Part shown: positions 35,989-44,444 of the stretch, piece by piece
How positions within the stretch are numbered: the first letter of the stretch is position 1
How the letters are laid out: every line of letters starts with the position of its first letter
Origin: Smithella sp.
GTDB lineage: Bacteria; Desulfobacterota; Syntrophia; Syntrophales; Smithellaceae
DNA: 64,000 bases
Reading direction: 5' to 3'
Assembly: GCA_018056685.1 (NCBI GenBank)
Contig: JAGPFC010000008.1
Span: forward strand, 9,075 to 73,074
The notes under the pieces: generated by a model
Databases searched by the model: none
What the model was told of the DNA's origin: nothing
Seen by the model: only the letters and a program-made list of their open reading frames with translations
Position numbers and translations under genes: made by a program

Positions 35989-37902
35989 ATGCGCTTTCAC
36001 AGAAATATATTAATTTTATTATCAATTTTCATCTTATCGTGTTCGGCAGGCAACCCCAATATCAGAAGCATTTCTGAAGGCAATGTTTATTCATTTCTGG
36101 AAAAAGCCCCCAAAGCCGAGCAACACCCCAATGCGGGCGCTGATCTCCTGTATTCCTATAGTTATGTCGAATTTTTTGAAGACGGCACCAGTGTCACCAG
36201 AGTACTGGAACGCTATAAAATATTCAACGAGCGTGGTCGCAATTTCGCCACGAAATCCATTTCATACCGCGAGGGGTATCAGGAGGTTAAAATAATTTTT
36301 GCAAACACCATCAAACCGGATGGAAAAATTATCGCCCTTGACGAGAAAGACATTCAGGATGCCTCACAGCACGCCGGCTATGAATTCTACACCGACATCA
36401 AGGTTAAAAAATTTACCATGCCTGCTGTCGAAAATGACTGCGTCATCGAAATAGCCTATGAATTGAAAAATCTCAAACCGATCCTGGATATGGACTACGC
36501 GGACACTTTTTTCTGCCAGAATCTCTTTCCGATAGAAGAAGATATTGCCGAGATTGTTCTGCCCGCGGGGACGGAGCTGAAATACAAAAAATTCAAAACA
36601 GAGATGGTCCCACAAATCCAGACAGACGGTAAAAAGACCAGATATATCCTTGTCAACAAATCACAGAAAGAAATCATTCCCGAATCACGCATGCCTTCTT
36701 TGCTTGATCGTGAAACCTTCCCGCAACTGTCCTACTGGACGTTGAAAGACTGGAATATCATTTCCAAATGGTACAATAAACTTTTCCGGGAACAGATGAA
36801 ATCCAACGAGGACCTGGAGCGTTTCACAAAAGAACTGATTGCGGACAAAAAGACTGAAGAAGAGAAAATAAACGTTATTTTTAATTTTGTGTCTCAGAAT
36901 ATCCGATATATTGCCGTGTTGCTGGGACCTCATACACACAAGCCCCACGAGGCCTTTGAAATCTTCCGGAAAAGATATGGTGACTGCAAAGACAAAACGG
37001 TTTTGCTGCTGACCATGCTGAAAATCGCCGGTATTCAGGGGATGCCGGCGCTTGTTCCGGCCACGGGCAAATATTTTGATGAATCCATTCCGTCCATCAA
37101 CGCATTTAATCACGTTATTGCCGCTGTTCCTTTTCAGGATAAATACTTCTGGCTGGACGCGACCAATGAAACGGCATCTTTTGATTCTCCGCCTTTTACC
37201 CTGCCCACGAAAGTTTTTCTGATTCACGAAGACGGTTCGTATCGTTTCATCACCACACCTTCGCTGGACAACAAGAAGGATTACTATCAACTGGACATCC
37301 GCTATAATATTGAAGGCGAAGGCAACGCGGATATTGATTATACGTATCAGTTTTTCGGCAAGGCGGCGGAATCCATCCGCTATTCTTTCAAATACGCGCC
37401 GCCGGAACAGAGAAAAAAGTTTTTTGAAAACAGTGGCATAGAGGTGAAGTCCCTCCAACTTGGAAGTTTCACGGATACGAGAAATCCTTTCATCATCAGG
37501 CTTTCCGGTACGATGAAAAATCTGGCGCAGGTTCTGGATGAGGAGACCATGGTTTTATCCAATATTTTGTCTTTTGACGCTTATAAGGACATCACGGCCG
37601 CAAATGACAGACGGTATCCGATTAACCTGACTCAGTCGGTTTATGCGATTGAAAAAAACTCCTATAAATTTCCCGCCGGTTTTAAAATCAAGAAGCTGCC
37701 ACGGAACTATGTTTTCGACAAACCGTTCCGGTTCAGAAGTGAAAAATACAGCTTCAATGATTCTGTTTTTGATATCTCGGTGGAATCCAAAAACGAGGAA
37801 TATATCTTACCTCTTGATAATCTTCATGAATTTAAGAAATATGCCGAAGAACTGCAAAAGCACGAATCTTCAATCAAAAACATTATTTTTGAAAAAAAAT
37901 AG
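35989..37902 (+). CDS. DUF3857 and transglutaminase-domain lipoprotein
   Basis: 637-aa exported protein. The signal peptide MRFHRNILILLSIFILSC ends in a lipobox Cys at 18. An N-terminal DUF3857 beta domain (about 50-240) is followed by a transglutaminase/protease-like domain with the triad regions YGDCKDKTVLLLTM (Cys), INAFNHVIAAV (His) and FWLDATNE (Asp). The C-terminal ~200 residues are beta-rich. Likely periplasmic or outer-membrane facing; substrate unknown. It has its own promoter and short leader. Confidence 0.87.
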   Translation: MRFHRNILILLSIFILSCSAGNPNIRSISEGNVYSFLEKAPKAEQHPNAGADLLYSYSYVEFFEDGTSVTRVLERYKIFNERGRNFATKSISYREGYQEVKIIFANTIKPDGKIIALDEKDIQDASQHAGYEFYTDIKVKKFTMPAVENDCVIEIAYELKNLKPILDMDYADTFFCQNLFPIEEDIAEIVLPAGTELKYKKFKTEMVPQIQTDGKKTRYILVNKSQKEIIPESRMPSLLDRETFPQLSYWTLKDWNIISKWYNKLFREQMKSNEDLERFTKELIADKKTEEEKINVIFNFVSQNIRYIAVLLGPHTHKPHEAFEIFRKRYGDCKDKTVLLLTMLKIAGIQGMPALVPATGKYFDESIPSINAFNHVIAAVPFQDKYFWLDATNETASFDSPPFTLPTKVFLIHEDGSYRFITTPSLDNKKDYYQLDIRYNIEGEGNADIDYTYQFFGKAAESIRYSFKYAPPEQRKKFFENSGIEVKSLQLGSFTDTRNPFIIRLSGTMKNLAQVLDEETMVLSNILSFDAYKDITAANDRRYPINLTQSVYAIEKNSYKFPAGFKIKKLPRNYVFDKPFRFRSEKYSFNDSVFDISVESKNEEYILPLDNLHEFKKYAEELQKHESSIKNIIFEKK

Positions 37903-37909
37903 CAAATGC

Positions 37910-37937
37910 TTGACACGACAGGCATCATTGATATTAT
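37910..37937 (+). promoter_or_regulatory. Sigma-70 promoter of recJ
   Basis: Consensus TTGACA (37910-37915), 16-nt spacer, TATTAT (37932-37937), 29 nt before the preferred recJ start. It begins 7 nt after the stop of the upstream gene. Confidence 0.6.
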
Positions 37938-37966
37938 AAAAAGAAAGATTGAAAGAAAGCATCGTA

Positions 37967-39706
37967 ATGACCATCAATAACCAGTTGCCGCTTACCAAAT
38001 GGAATCTAAATGATTCAGGCAATAAAAATACAGAAGAATTGTTCAGCAGAGAATTTGGTATTCATCCCATCATTGCTCAAATTCTTATCAACAGAGGATT
38101 CCGGGACATTGAATCAGCCCGACGTTATCTGTACCCGTCCCTGAATGATCTGCATAGTCCTTTTCTAATGAAAGATATTAAAAAAGGCGTTGCGCGCCTT
38201 ACAAAGGCCATTCATAACAAGGAAAAAATTGTCATTTACGGCGACTATGACGCGGACGGCATCACGTCCGTTGTCATTCTTTTAAAATTCATCAGACAGG
38301 TGACCCCTTTCATCGATTATTATATACCGGACAGAATTCAGGAAGGATACGGCCTGAGCATTGCGGCAATCGATAAATTCAAGCAGGATAAAGTCGGTCT
38401 CATCATCACGGTGGATTGCGGTATTTCCGACGTGGAGCAGATTGCTTACGCTCAATCCATCGGGATTGATACCATTATTCTGGATCATCATGAAATATCG
38501 GGTGATCTTCCTCCGGCAGTTGCGGCCATCAATCCCAACCGTGAAGACTGCGCTTTCCCTTTTAAAGGGCTGGCCGGCGTGGGCATTGCCTATAATTTTC
38601 TCATCGCGCTGCGCGGCACGTTGAACAAAGAAGGTTTCTGGAAAAACAAAAATTATCCCAATTTGAAAGAATACCTGGACATCGTATCACTGGGAACCAT
38701 CGGGGACATCGCGCCCTTGATCGATGAAAACAGAATTTTTACAAAGATCGGACTGGAGTTAATTACCGAAGGCAGGCGCCCCGGCATTAAAGCGCTCAAA
38801 GAAGTCAGCGGCGTCGACAATCAGGTGATTGATTCTTTTAAGGCCTCCTTTTCCCTCATTCCGAGAATCAACGCCGCAGGACGCATCGCTTCTCCATCCG
38901 ATGCTGTAAAATTACTGATGACGGATGATATTTCGGAGGCCCGTGTGCTGGCTGAAAAGCTCGACTCCTACAACCGTCACCGCCAATTGATGGAAAAGAA
39001 AATTCTCAATGATATCCTCGATATCATCAGCAGGAATGAATCCATAGAAAAAACGAATTCACTGGTATTCGCTTCCGATCAGTGGCATCCGGGCATCATC
39101 GGTATTGTCGCATCGCGCCTTGTGGAACTTTACAATCGTCCCGCTTTTGTCATCAGCCTCCAAGACGGTTTGGGGAAAGGTTCCGGGCGAAGTGTTTCCG
39201 GATTCAATATTTACAAGGGAATTCAGCAGTGCGCGCATCTTCTTGTCTCGTACGGCGGTCATTATCACGCCGCCGGTATCTCGATTAAAAAAGAGAACAT
39301 TGATGAATTCAAAGACTTGCTTGATCAAATCGCGATGAGTAATGCCGAAATGTCTGATATGACGTATCAAATTAACATCGACGCGGAATGTCCCATAGAA
39401 AGCACCCGTGCCGATTGGATAACACAGTTTGAACTGCTGGCGCCGTTCGGCAGTAAAAATCCGGAACCTTTACTCTATGCCCGCAATGTCAAGGCTTCCG
39501 CACCCATTGTCGTCGGTAATAATCATCTGAAAATGTGGGTGAACAGCAACAATGCGTCCCGTGATTCCATCTGGTTCAATATGGGCAAATATATCAATGC
39601 ACTCAACGGCGCGACCTTTGACATCGTCTTCACGCCGCAAATCAACAACTGGAACGGTTCCCAGGACATACAACTTAAAATTAAAGATATAAACATCGTC
39701 TCTTGA
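37967..39706 (+). CDS. recJ: Single-stranded-DNA-specific exonuclease RecJ
   Basis: 5'-3' ssDNA exonuclease of the DHH superfamily, 579 aa. Motifs: VIYGDYDADGITS, IITVDCGISD, ILDHHEISGD (DHH), and the DHHA1 motif SYGGHYHAAGISI; a C-terminal OB fold follows (about 460-579). ATG at 37967 is chosen; a TTG six codons upstream is also in frame. Confidence 0.95.
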   Translation: MTINNQLPLTKWNLNDSGNKNTEELFSREFGIHPIIAQILINRGFRDIESARRYLYPSLNDLHSPFLMKDIKKGVARLTKAIHNKEKIVIYGDYDADGITSVVILLKFIRQVTPFIDYYIPDRIQEGYGLSIAAIDKFKQDKVGLIITVDCGISDVEQIAYAQSIGIDTIILDHHEISGDLPPAVAAINPNREDCAFPFKGLAGVGIAYNFLIALRGTLNKEGFWKNKNYPNLKEYLDIVSLGTIGDIAPLIDENRIFTKIGLELITEGRRPGIKALKEVSGVDNQVIDSFKASFSLIPRINAAGRIASPSDAVKLLMTDDISEARVLAEKLDSYNRHRQLMEKKILNDILDIISRNESIEKTNSLVFASDQWHPGIIGIVASRLVELYNRPAFVISLQDGLGKGSGRSVSGFNIYKGIQQCAHLLVSYGGHYHAAGISIKKENIDEFKDLLDQIAMSNAEMSDMTYQINIDAECPIESTRADWITQFELLAPFGSKNPEPLLYARNVKASAPIVVGNNHLKMWVNSNNASRDSIWFNMGKYINALNGATFDIVFTPQINNWNGSQDIQLKIKDINIVS

Positions 39707-39729
39707 ACTTAAGAGGAGAAAAAACAGAA

Positions 39730-40077
39730 ATGAACTTGTCCACCAGAGCGGCCCTGTTGAACGCCCTGCTGTTCCCGGGATGGGGACACCTTTATCTGAA
39801 GAAATACTGGAGAGGTATTTTTATCATCATCGGTGTCTTGGTCGGCCTTTTATCTATTGTATGGTCAATGACTCAAGTCACTCTTGAAATTTTAAAAACG
39901 ACACCTGTGCCCAAGGGGGCCGTTAATCCGGCCATCATCATGGACTTGACGATGAAAACCTTACAATCGGCAAATTATTCTCAGATCAGGCCGGTTACGT
40001 TTTTGATCATTGTCCTGTGGATATTATCCATTATCGATGCTTATCAGCTGGGCAAAAAGGAAATGGCAAAAATGTAA
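39730..40077 (+). CDS. Small integral membrane protein
   Basis: 115 aa with two or three hydrophobic segments: LLNALLFPGWGHLYL, then IFIIIGVLVGLLSIVW and FLIIVLWILSIIDAYQLG. The FPGWGHLYL-x-KYWRG motif is shared with many small bacterial membrane proteins of unknown function that carry TM2/DUF5683-like segments. AAGAGGAG precedes the ATG at 39730. It is 23 nt after recJ and probably cotranscribed. Confidence 0.7.
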   Translation: MNLSTRAALLNALLFPGWGHLYLKKYWRGIFIIIGVLVGLLSIVWSMTQVTLEILKTTPVPKGAVNPAIIMDLTMKTLQSANYSQIRPVTFLIIVLWILSIIDAYQLGKKEMAKM

Positions 40078-40129
40078 TCTGTCTCAATGAATCAACTTAC
40101 CGTTTTTGTGTCATATCTGATTTTCATTG

Positions 40130-40156
40130 ATCCAGCGCCGCTTCCCTTTGCTGGAT
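40130..40156. other. Hairpin between the membrane-protein gene and the ligase gene
   Basis: ATCCAGC and GCTGGAT (7 bp) flank a 13-nt loop in the 128-nt gap between convergent genes. No T tract adjoins it. Role unknown; a factor-independent terminator is unlikely. Confidence 0.3.
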
Positions 40157-40205
40157 AGTTCGACTTACGCTTCGAGCTCATTCCATTCGCTCTCAGCTTG
40201 TCTCA

Positions 40206-41459
40206 CTAATAAGCCCGCTGATCAACAATCAGCTTATCCTCCGATTTGATTTCACCGGCATTCAAATATTCGAGATTATTTATTCCCACCGTACAAATTT
40301 CACGAAATACTTTTTTGAAATTCTCCTCCCAGGAAACACTGCCGATATCCGGTGTTACTTTTTCGATCCGTAATTTCAGAACATCTTCATGACCGGTGCG
40401 GCTGACAACGGCCTGCAGGGGAAGATTATTGAATTTCGCCTGAAGCATTTTCAACTGACTGGGCGCTACAAAAAGGCCCCGGACTTTCACCGCATCTCCT
40501 ACCCTGCCCGCTATTCCCGCCAGACGATACGACGTACGTCCGCAGGGACAGGCTTCCGTAATCAGGCGCGACAAATCGCCCGTGCCGAAACGCAGCAAAA
40601 AGAAAATATTATTAAGCCGGGTTACCACAACTTCGCCCAGGTCTCCCTCAGGAACATTTTTCCCGGTTGCCGGATCAACGATTTCCACGATGGTTTCTTC
40701 GCAGATATGCCATCCTTTCTTCTCAGAGCACTCATAAGCCACATCGCCGACTTCCGTCGCGCCATACATCTGATAGGTATCAATGCCGTAATCATGCTCA
40801 AAACTCCGGCGCAAATCCGGCAGCAGCGGCTCCGCTGCAAAGCAGGCTTTCTTCACCCCAAAATCTTTTTTGAAATCAAAACCCATCTCCTTTGATTTCT
40901 CTATGATGGCCTTCAAAAAGCTGGGCGTACCCACATAAGAGGTGACTTTTAAATCATTGATTAACTGCACCTGAATCTGTGACGAAGACGCGCCGGAAGG
41001 AACCACTGTCGCTCCAACCGTGCGCAGGCCGTTATGAAACGTCAAACCGGCGGCGACCAGATGATACGAAAAGGCGCATAGTGCTATATCCTTTGGACCG
41101 ATACCCGCGGCAAAGAAAGCCCGTGCCCATAAATAATCGGTCTCGCAAAGATGCGGTTCATAAACCGGTCCGGGAGACGTAAAAATTCTGTCGATATGAA
41201 TGTCCGGATTTTCCAGCCCCGCATAAGGAGGATGCTGCTGTTCCATCTCTACCAATTTCTCTCTCGACGTAACCGGCAGGTTTTCCAGATTTTCCCTGGA
41301 TTTGATCCCGGCAGGATTGATACCGGCATCATCAAGCATTTTTTTCAGACGCGACGATTTCTCATAGCCCAGTTTCACCATCTCCACCAGCGCCTTATCC
41401 TGCTGATTTTTTCTTTTCCTCTTCCCCCACGATTCCTTTTTATCAAACAAGTTATTCAT
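40206..41459 (-). CDS. PaaK-like phenylacetate-CoA ligase family protein
   Basis: 417-aa adenylate-forming enzyme of the PaaK branch. Expected landmarks are LENLPVTSREKL, YQMYGATEVGD (motif A5), and GRVGDAVKVRGLFVAPSQ near the mobile C-terminal domain. The P-loop equivalent reads FTSPGPVYEP rather than TSGTTGxP, which is unusual. A CPCGRTS segment is typical of PaaK-like proteins. Probable role: ATP-dependent activation of an aryl or other carboxylic acid to CoA. It is downstream of the liv genes on the same strand, separated by a toxin-antitoxin pair. Confidence 0.85.
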   Translation of the reverse strand: MNNLFDKKESWGKRKRKNQQDKALVEMVKLGYEKSSRLKKMLDDAGINPAGIKSRENLENLPVTSREKLVEMEQQHPPYAGLENPDIHIDRIFTSPGPVYEPHLCETDYLWARAFFAAGIGPKDIALCAFSYHLVAAGLTFHNGLRTVGATVVPSGASSSQIQVQLINDLKVTSYVGTPSFLKAIIEKSKEMGFDFKKDFGVKKACFAAEPLLPDLRRSFEHDYGIDTYQMYGATEVGDVAYECSEKKGWHICEETIVEIVDPATGKNVPEGDLGEVVVTRLNNIFFLLRFGTGDLSRLITEACPCGRTSYRLAGIAGRVGDAVKVRGLFVAPSQLKMLQAKFNNLPLQAVVSRTGHEDVLKLRIEKVTPDIGSVSWEENFKKVFREICTVGINNLEYLNAGEIKSEDKLIVDQRAY

Positions 41460-41472
41460 ATATTCCTTTCGC

Positions 41473-41778
41473 TTAAGCTATCTGTGTCATAATATCTTCG
41501 ATTGGTAATATTTGTCTGCCATGCCTGATCGTCAAAATCGATATTTGCTTCTTTTCTATATGGTATATGATTCGGTAATTTCCGTAAATCAGGTCTCTGA
41601 AATGGTCATTCTTAATTTCAGAAACCACTCTGCCGATTTCAGGCGAAGATGACAAGCGCTTGACTTTTGAAAAGACGACATTGATCCATTTTACGACTGC
41701 TGCCGGTTTATTCTGCGCTATATAGTCGGCAATTTCCGAAGCACGCTCAACAGCCAATGGCGACCAGACAATTTTCAT
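41473..41778 (-). CDS. ParE/RelE-superfamily toxin
   Basis: 101-aa toxin. The N-terminus MKIVWSPLAVERASEIADYIA and the GNYRIIYHIEKKQISILTI strand, ending in RHGRQ, are typical of ParE-type toxins (gyrase poisons or mRNA interferases; the subgroup cannot be settled from sequence). Its start overlaps the antitoxin stop by 4 nt (ATGA), the usual coupling in such modules. It ends 13 nt before the ligase gene. Confidence 0.9.
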   Translation of the reverse strand: MKIVWSPLAVERASEIADYIAQNKPAAVVKWINVVFSKVKRLSSSPEIGRVVSEIKNDHFRDLIYGNYRIIYHIEKKQISILTIRHGRQILPIEDIMTQIA

Positions 41779-42056
41779 TTATGAACTCTTTTCAATACCG
41801 TATCTTTTGCATCCCGATGTGCAATTCCCTTCCCGCTGGAGATTTGATTCAGAGATGTCTGAACATCCGTTAAAAGCTCAATTTTCTCCTCCATGATTTC
41901 ATATTCAGAAGCATCCAACAAGACGGCAACTCCTTTTCCATTTTGGGTAATCACCACAGGCCTTTTTGTATCACGAACCTGTTTGATGCAGCCGGCTATG
42001 CCTGTCCTCACCTCGGACAATGGCTTGATATCCTGATCAATCCTTAATCTTTGCAT
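41775..42056 (-). CDS. Phd/YefM-family antitoxin
   Basis: 93-aa antitoxin. The DNA-binding N-domain has IKPLSEVRTGIAGCIKQV and RPVVITQNGKGVAVLLDASEY, the Phd/YefM fold. The C-terminal helix (about 55-93) should neutralise the toxin. It lies first in the pair, so antitoxin is translated ahead of toxin. Autorepression is likely through the dyad over the -10 box just upstream. Confidence 0.92.
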   Translation of the reverse strand: MQRLRIDQDIKPLSEVRTGIAGCIKQVRDTKRPVVITQNGKGVAVLLDASEYEIMEEKIELLTDVQTSLNQISSGKGIAHRDAKDTVLKRVHK

Positions 42057-42083
42057 TGTACACCTCTCATGCTTCTATATTAA

Positions 42084-42117
42084 GTACATTATAACGTACA
42101 CTATTTGGTATGAGCAA
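42084..42117 (-). promoter_or_regulatory. Toxin-antitoxin promoter with operator dyad
   Basis: On the minus strand TTGCTC (42117-42112), 18-nt spacer, and consensus TATAAT (42093-42088). Two GTAC half-sites flank the -10 box (42096-42099 and 42084-42087, 8 nt apart). Antitoxin bound there would block the promoter. The start codon is about 27 nt downstream. Confidence 0.65.
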
Positions 42118-42120
42118 GAA

Positions 42121-42291
42121 CTATTTTTGACAAAGCGCCTGCGCAGCTCTTTGAACGATTTTATTTCTTGAATTCTTTTTCATGATTTCACGGCCCGCGC
42201 TGGAATTGGCCAGAGAAAGACATACTCTCCTTGGTTCATTGACAAGCCTCAATCGTTTCGTAACAGCGTCCGGACTAATATCAATCTTCAT
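42121..42291 (-). CDS. Small basic ORF upstream of the toxin-antitoxin pair, 56 aa
   Basis: Unrecognised 56-aa frame, MKIDISPDAVTKRLRLVNEP at the N-terminus and a Lys/Arg-rich tail ending QRAAQALCQK. A GGAG site lies 8 nt before the ATG, and an in-frame TGA just upstream fixes the start. It may be a real small protein, possibly a truncated relative of a helix-rich regulator. It overlaps the end of the remnant frame described separately, and its stop lies immediately upstream of the toxin-antitoxin promoter. Confidence 0.5.
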   Translation of the reverse strand: MKIDISPDAVTKRLRLVNEPRRVCLSLANSSAGREIMKKNSRNKIVQRAAQALCQK

Positions 42292-42382
42292 TTTCCCGAC
42301 TCCTCAGATACTCGATATCTTCCTTGTCCTGCCCGCTGTTGCGCATTGATTTTGGTAATATCACCTGTTTGGGACACGACTT
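42281..42382 (-). pseudogene. Possible 3' remnant of a degraded gene
   Basis: A 33-codon open stretch without a good start begins after a TAA stop and reads KSCPKQVILPKSMRNSGQDK, then a charged tail to EDIEYLRSRENED. The DKEDIEYL ending resembles C-termini of small nucleotidyltransferase-type proteins, but this is only an impression. It overlaps the 56-aa ORF by 11 nt. Together with the toxin-antitoxin pair it suggests an insertion-prone site between livF and the ligase. Confidence 0.3.
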
Positions 42383-42397
42383 TTAGATTGGGTCTTA

Positions 42398-43198
42398 TCA
42401 TAGCCAGCGTTTGCGGCGCCTGTACGATTTTACATCTTTGTAGGATTTGACTGCACCTGACGCGGACATGCCGAGGTAAAATTCCTTGATGTCCGGATTA
42501 TCGGATAATTCCTTGGATGTGCCTTCCATCATGATTTTGCCGTTCTCCATGACGTAGCCGTAATGGGCAACCTGCAGAGCCATGCGGGCGTTTTGTTCCA
42601 CCAGAATGATGGTCGCCTGCTGTTCTTCATTGATTTTTCTGATGATACGGAATATCTCCTGCACGACGAGCGGCGCCAGACCCAGTGAAGGTTCGTCTAA
42701 AAGCAAAAGCTGCGGATGCGCCATCAATGCCCGACCGATAACGAGCATCTGCAATTCACCACCGCTGCAGTATCCAGCCAGAGCTTTTCTCCTTTTGACC
42801 AGAGCTGGAAAATAATTGTAAACCATTTCCAGATCCTGCTTGTATGGTTTACCGAATCGGGTGGCCGTGCCGACACGCAGGTTTTCTTCAATGGTGAGAT
42901 ATTTAAAAGGCTGCCTGCCTTCCAGAACCTGAATAATGCCCTGACGGGTGATGAATTCAGGCGCCTGATTCTGGATATTGACGCCGTTGTAGATAATGGT
43001 TCCATCCGTAACTTCGCCGTTTTCCGGCTTCAAAAGACCTGAAATGGCTTTGAGGGTGGTTGTCTTTCCGGCACCGTTACTGCCCAGAAGCGACACGATA
43101 TGGCCTTTTTCGACACTTAAAGAAACGCCTTTCAATACCTGGATAACATCTGAATATACAACGGAAATGTTGTTTAATTGTAAAAGTATGTTTCCCAT
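42398..43198 (-). CDS. livF: Branched-chain-type ABC transporter ATPase LivF
   Basis: 266-aa ATP-binding subunit. Walker A is LLGSNGAGKTTTLKAI, the signature region is YCSGGELQMLVIGRALM, and Walker B is LLLLDEPSLGLAP. VLEGRQPFKYLTIEENL is typical of LivF. The C-terminus carries an extra basic tail (KSYKDVKSYRRRKRWL). It is separated from livM by a 162-nt gap containing several hairpins. Substrate may be an aromatic or other carboxylate rather than Leu/Ile/Val, given the acyl-CoA ligases in the cluster. Confidence 0.92.
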   Translation of the reverse strand: MGNILLQLNNISVVYSDVIQVLKGVSLSVEKGHIVSLLGSNGAGKTTTLKAISGLLKPENGEVTDGTIIYNGVNIQNQAPEFITRQGIIQVLEGRQPFKYLTIEENLRVGTATRFGKPYKQDLEMVYNYFPALVKRRKALAGYCSGGELQMLVIGRALMAHPQLLLLDEPSLGLAPLVVQEIFRIIRKINEEQQATIILVEQNARMALQVAHYGYVMENGKIMMEGTSKELSDNPDIKEFYLGMSASGAVKSYKDVKSYRRRKRWL

Positions 43199-43224
43199 CT
43201 GTACACCTTATTATTGTTCTCAAC

Positions 43225-43360
43225 CCCGCGTCGCTTCGCTTTGCGGGATAAGTCCCACCTACGTGGGATAAGTTCGTTAATGAATTTAATTTCTTTCAGA
43301 AATTAAATTCAAACTCACTAAATAATCTAAGCATTTGCCTTCAGCAAACACTAAGATTAT
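43225..43360. repeat. Array of hairpins between livM and livF
   Basis: Four inverted repeats are packed in 136 nt. CCCGC/GCGGG (43225-43247). TCCCAC/GTGGGA (43253-43268). A perfect 13-bp stem GAATTTAATTTCT/AGAAATTAAATTC with a 3-nt loop (43282-43310). An imperfect 17-bp stem with loop CTTCA (43322-43360) that abuts the livM stop codon. GGGATAAGT also occurs twice as a direct repeat. The array could stabilise livM mRNA, attenuate livF, or be mobile repeat remnants. Confidence 0.65.
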
Positions 43361-44437
43361 CTAATACGAAAAAGGCCATAATCTAAAGCTTGAACGTATG
43401 ATTCGCCAGATTTCCGCCAGCCCTTTCGGTTCAATCAAGATAAATAAAACAATCGCCAAACCGAAAACAAATTCTCTGAGCGGCGCCATGTTTAAACCCC
43501 AATTGGCAATGGCGGGAACATTCATTAATAATCCTGTCACAAACCGCAGCAGCTCATTAAGCAGCGTGATGAAGGTCGCGCCGAAAATCGCGCCGGGAAT
43601 GTTGCCCATGCCGCCGATGATGACCATGGCGATGTATTCAACGGATAAGCCCAGATTAAAGGGTTCCGTCGTAATGCTGACCATGTAATAAGCCCATAGG
43701 GCTCCGGCAAACCCGGCGTAGAAAGAACTGATGCCGAAGGACAAAAGTTTGTATTTGAAAATGGGAATGCCCATGCCTTCAGCGGCGCGGTCGTTGTCAC
43801 GGATCGCAATAAAGGCCCGGCCGTATTTACTGCGGATAATGTTTACGGCAAACCAGGTCATGCAGACCAGGCTGATAAAAATCAGGAAGAAGAACATTCG
43901 ATCGCCTGATATCTGCCATCCCATAATTTCCGGCGACGGCAATGTAATGCCCATCGTCCCTTTGGTGAGACTCTCCCACTGAATCAAAACGTATTCAATG
44001 ATAAACTGACCGGCCAGTGTGGCAATGGTCAGATAAAGTCCTTTCAATCGCCCTGAAGGAATACCGAAAATCATACCGATCATGGCGGTAATGATACCGG
44101 CCGCGGGAATGGCCACATAAAATCCGACCCCCAGCCTTGTAGCCAGAATGGCCGCGGCGTAAGCTCCCACACCGAAGAACGCGCCGTGCCCCAGAGAAAT
44201 CTGTCCGGTGTAACCGATGAGTATATTCAGACCAATAGCCGCAATGGCCGCGATACCGATAGTGTTGACAATGTAAAGCAAATAAGAACTAAGCACAAAC
44301 GGTGCGACAAAGAAAAGCAAACCAAGGAATATGCCCATCCATAAGCGGCCGAAATCGGTTTCGAAAATATTCAGTTCCTGCTCGTAGGTTTCCCGGTAAT
44401 TGCCGCAGGGATGAAAAGATAATTTATCCAGTTTCAT
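43361..44437 (-). CDS. livM: Branched-chain-type ABC transporter permease LivM
   Basis: 358-aa inner-membrane permease with about nine hydrophobic segments. GLNILIGYTGQISLGHGAFFG and the EAA-like loop (AIRDNDRAAEGMGIP) are diagnostic for LivM. IGGMGNIPGAIFGA near the C-terminus is also conserved. The first ~35 residues are an unusual soluble extension (KLSFHPCGNYRETYEQELN). It follows livH by 7 nt. Confidence 0.94.
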   Translation of the reverse strand: MKLDKLSFHPCGNYRETYEQELNIFETDFGRLWMGIFLGLLFFVAPFVLSSYLLYIVNTIGIAAIAAIGLNILIGYTGQISLGHGAFFGVGAYAAAILATRLGVGFYVAIPAAGIITAMIGMIFGIPSGRLKGLYLTIATLAGQFIIEYVLIQWESLTKGTMGITLPSPEIMGWQISGDRMFFFLIFISLVCMTWFAVNIIRSKYGRAFIAIRDNDRAAEGMGIPIFKYKLLSFGISSFYAGFAGALWAYYMVSITTEPFNLGLSVEYIAMVIIGGMGNIPGAIFGATFITLLNELLRFVTGLLMNVPAIANWGLNMAPLREFVFGLAIVLFILIEPKGLAEIWRIIRSSFRLWPFSY

Positions 44438-44444
44438 TATATTT

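Noticed and set aside
36685-37458. Minus-strand 257-codon frame inside the transglutaminase-like gene
   Set aside because: It is antisense to a gene with clear lipobox and catalytic motifs and has an implausible Arg/Phe-rich composition.
40078-42400. Insertion sequence or integron around the toxin-antitoxin pair
   Set aside because: No transposase or integrase frame and no flanking terminal repeats were found.
43199-43360. CRISPR array
   Set aside because: The inverted repeats differ in sequence and there is no regular repeat-spacer pattern.
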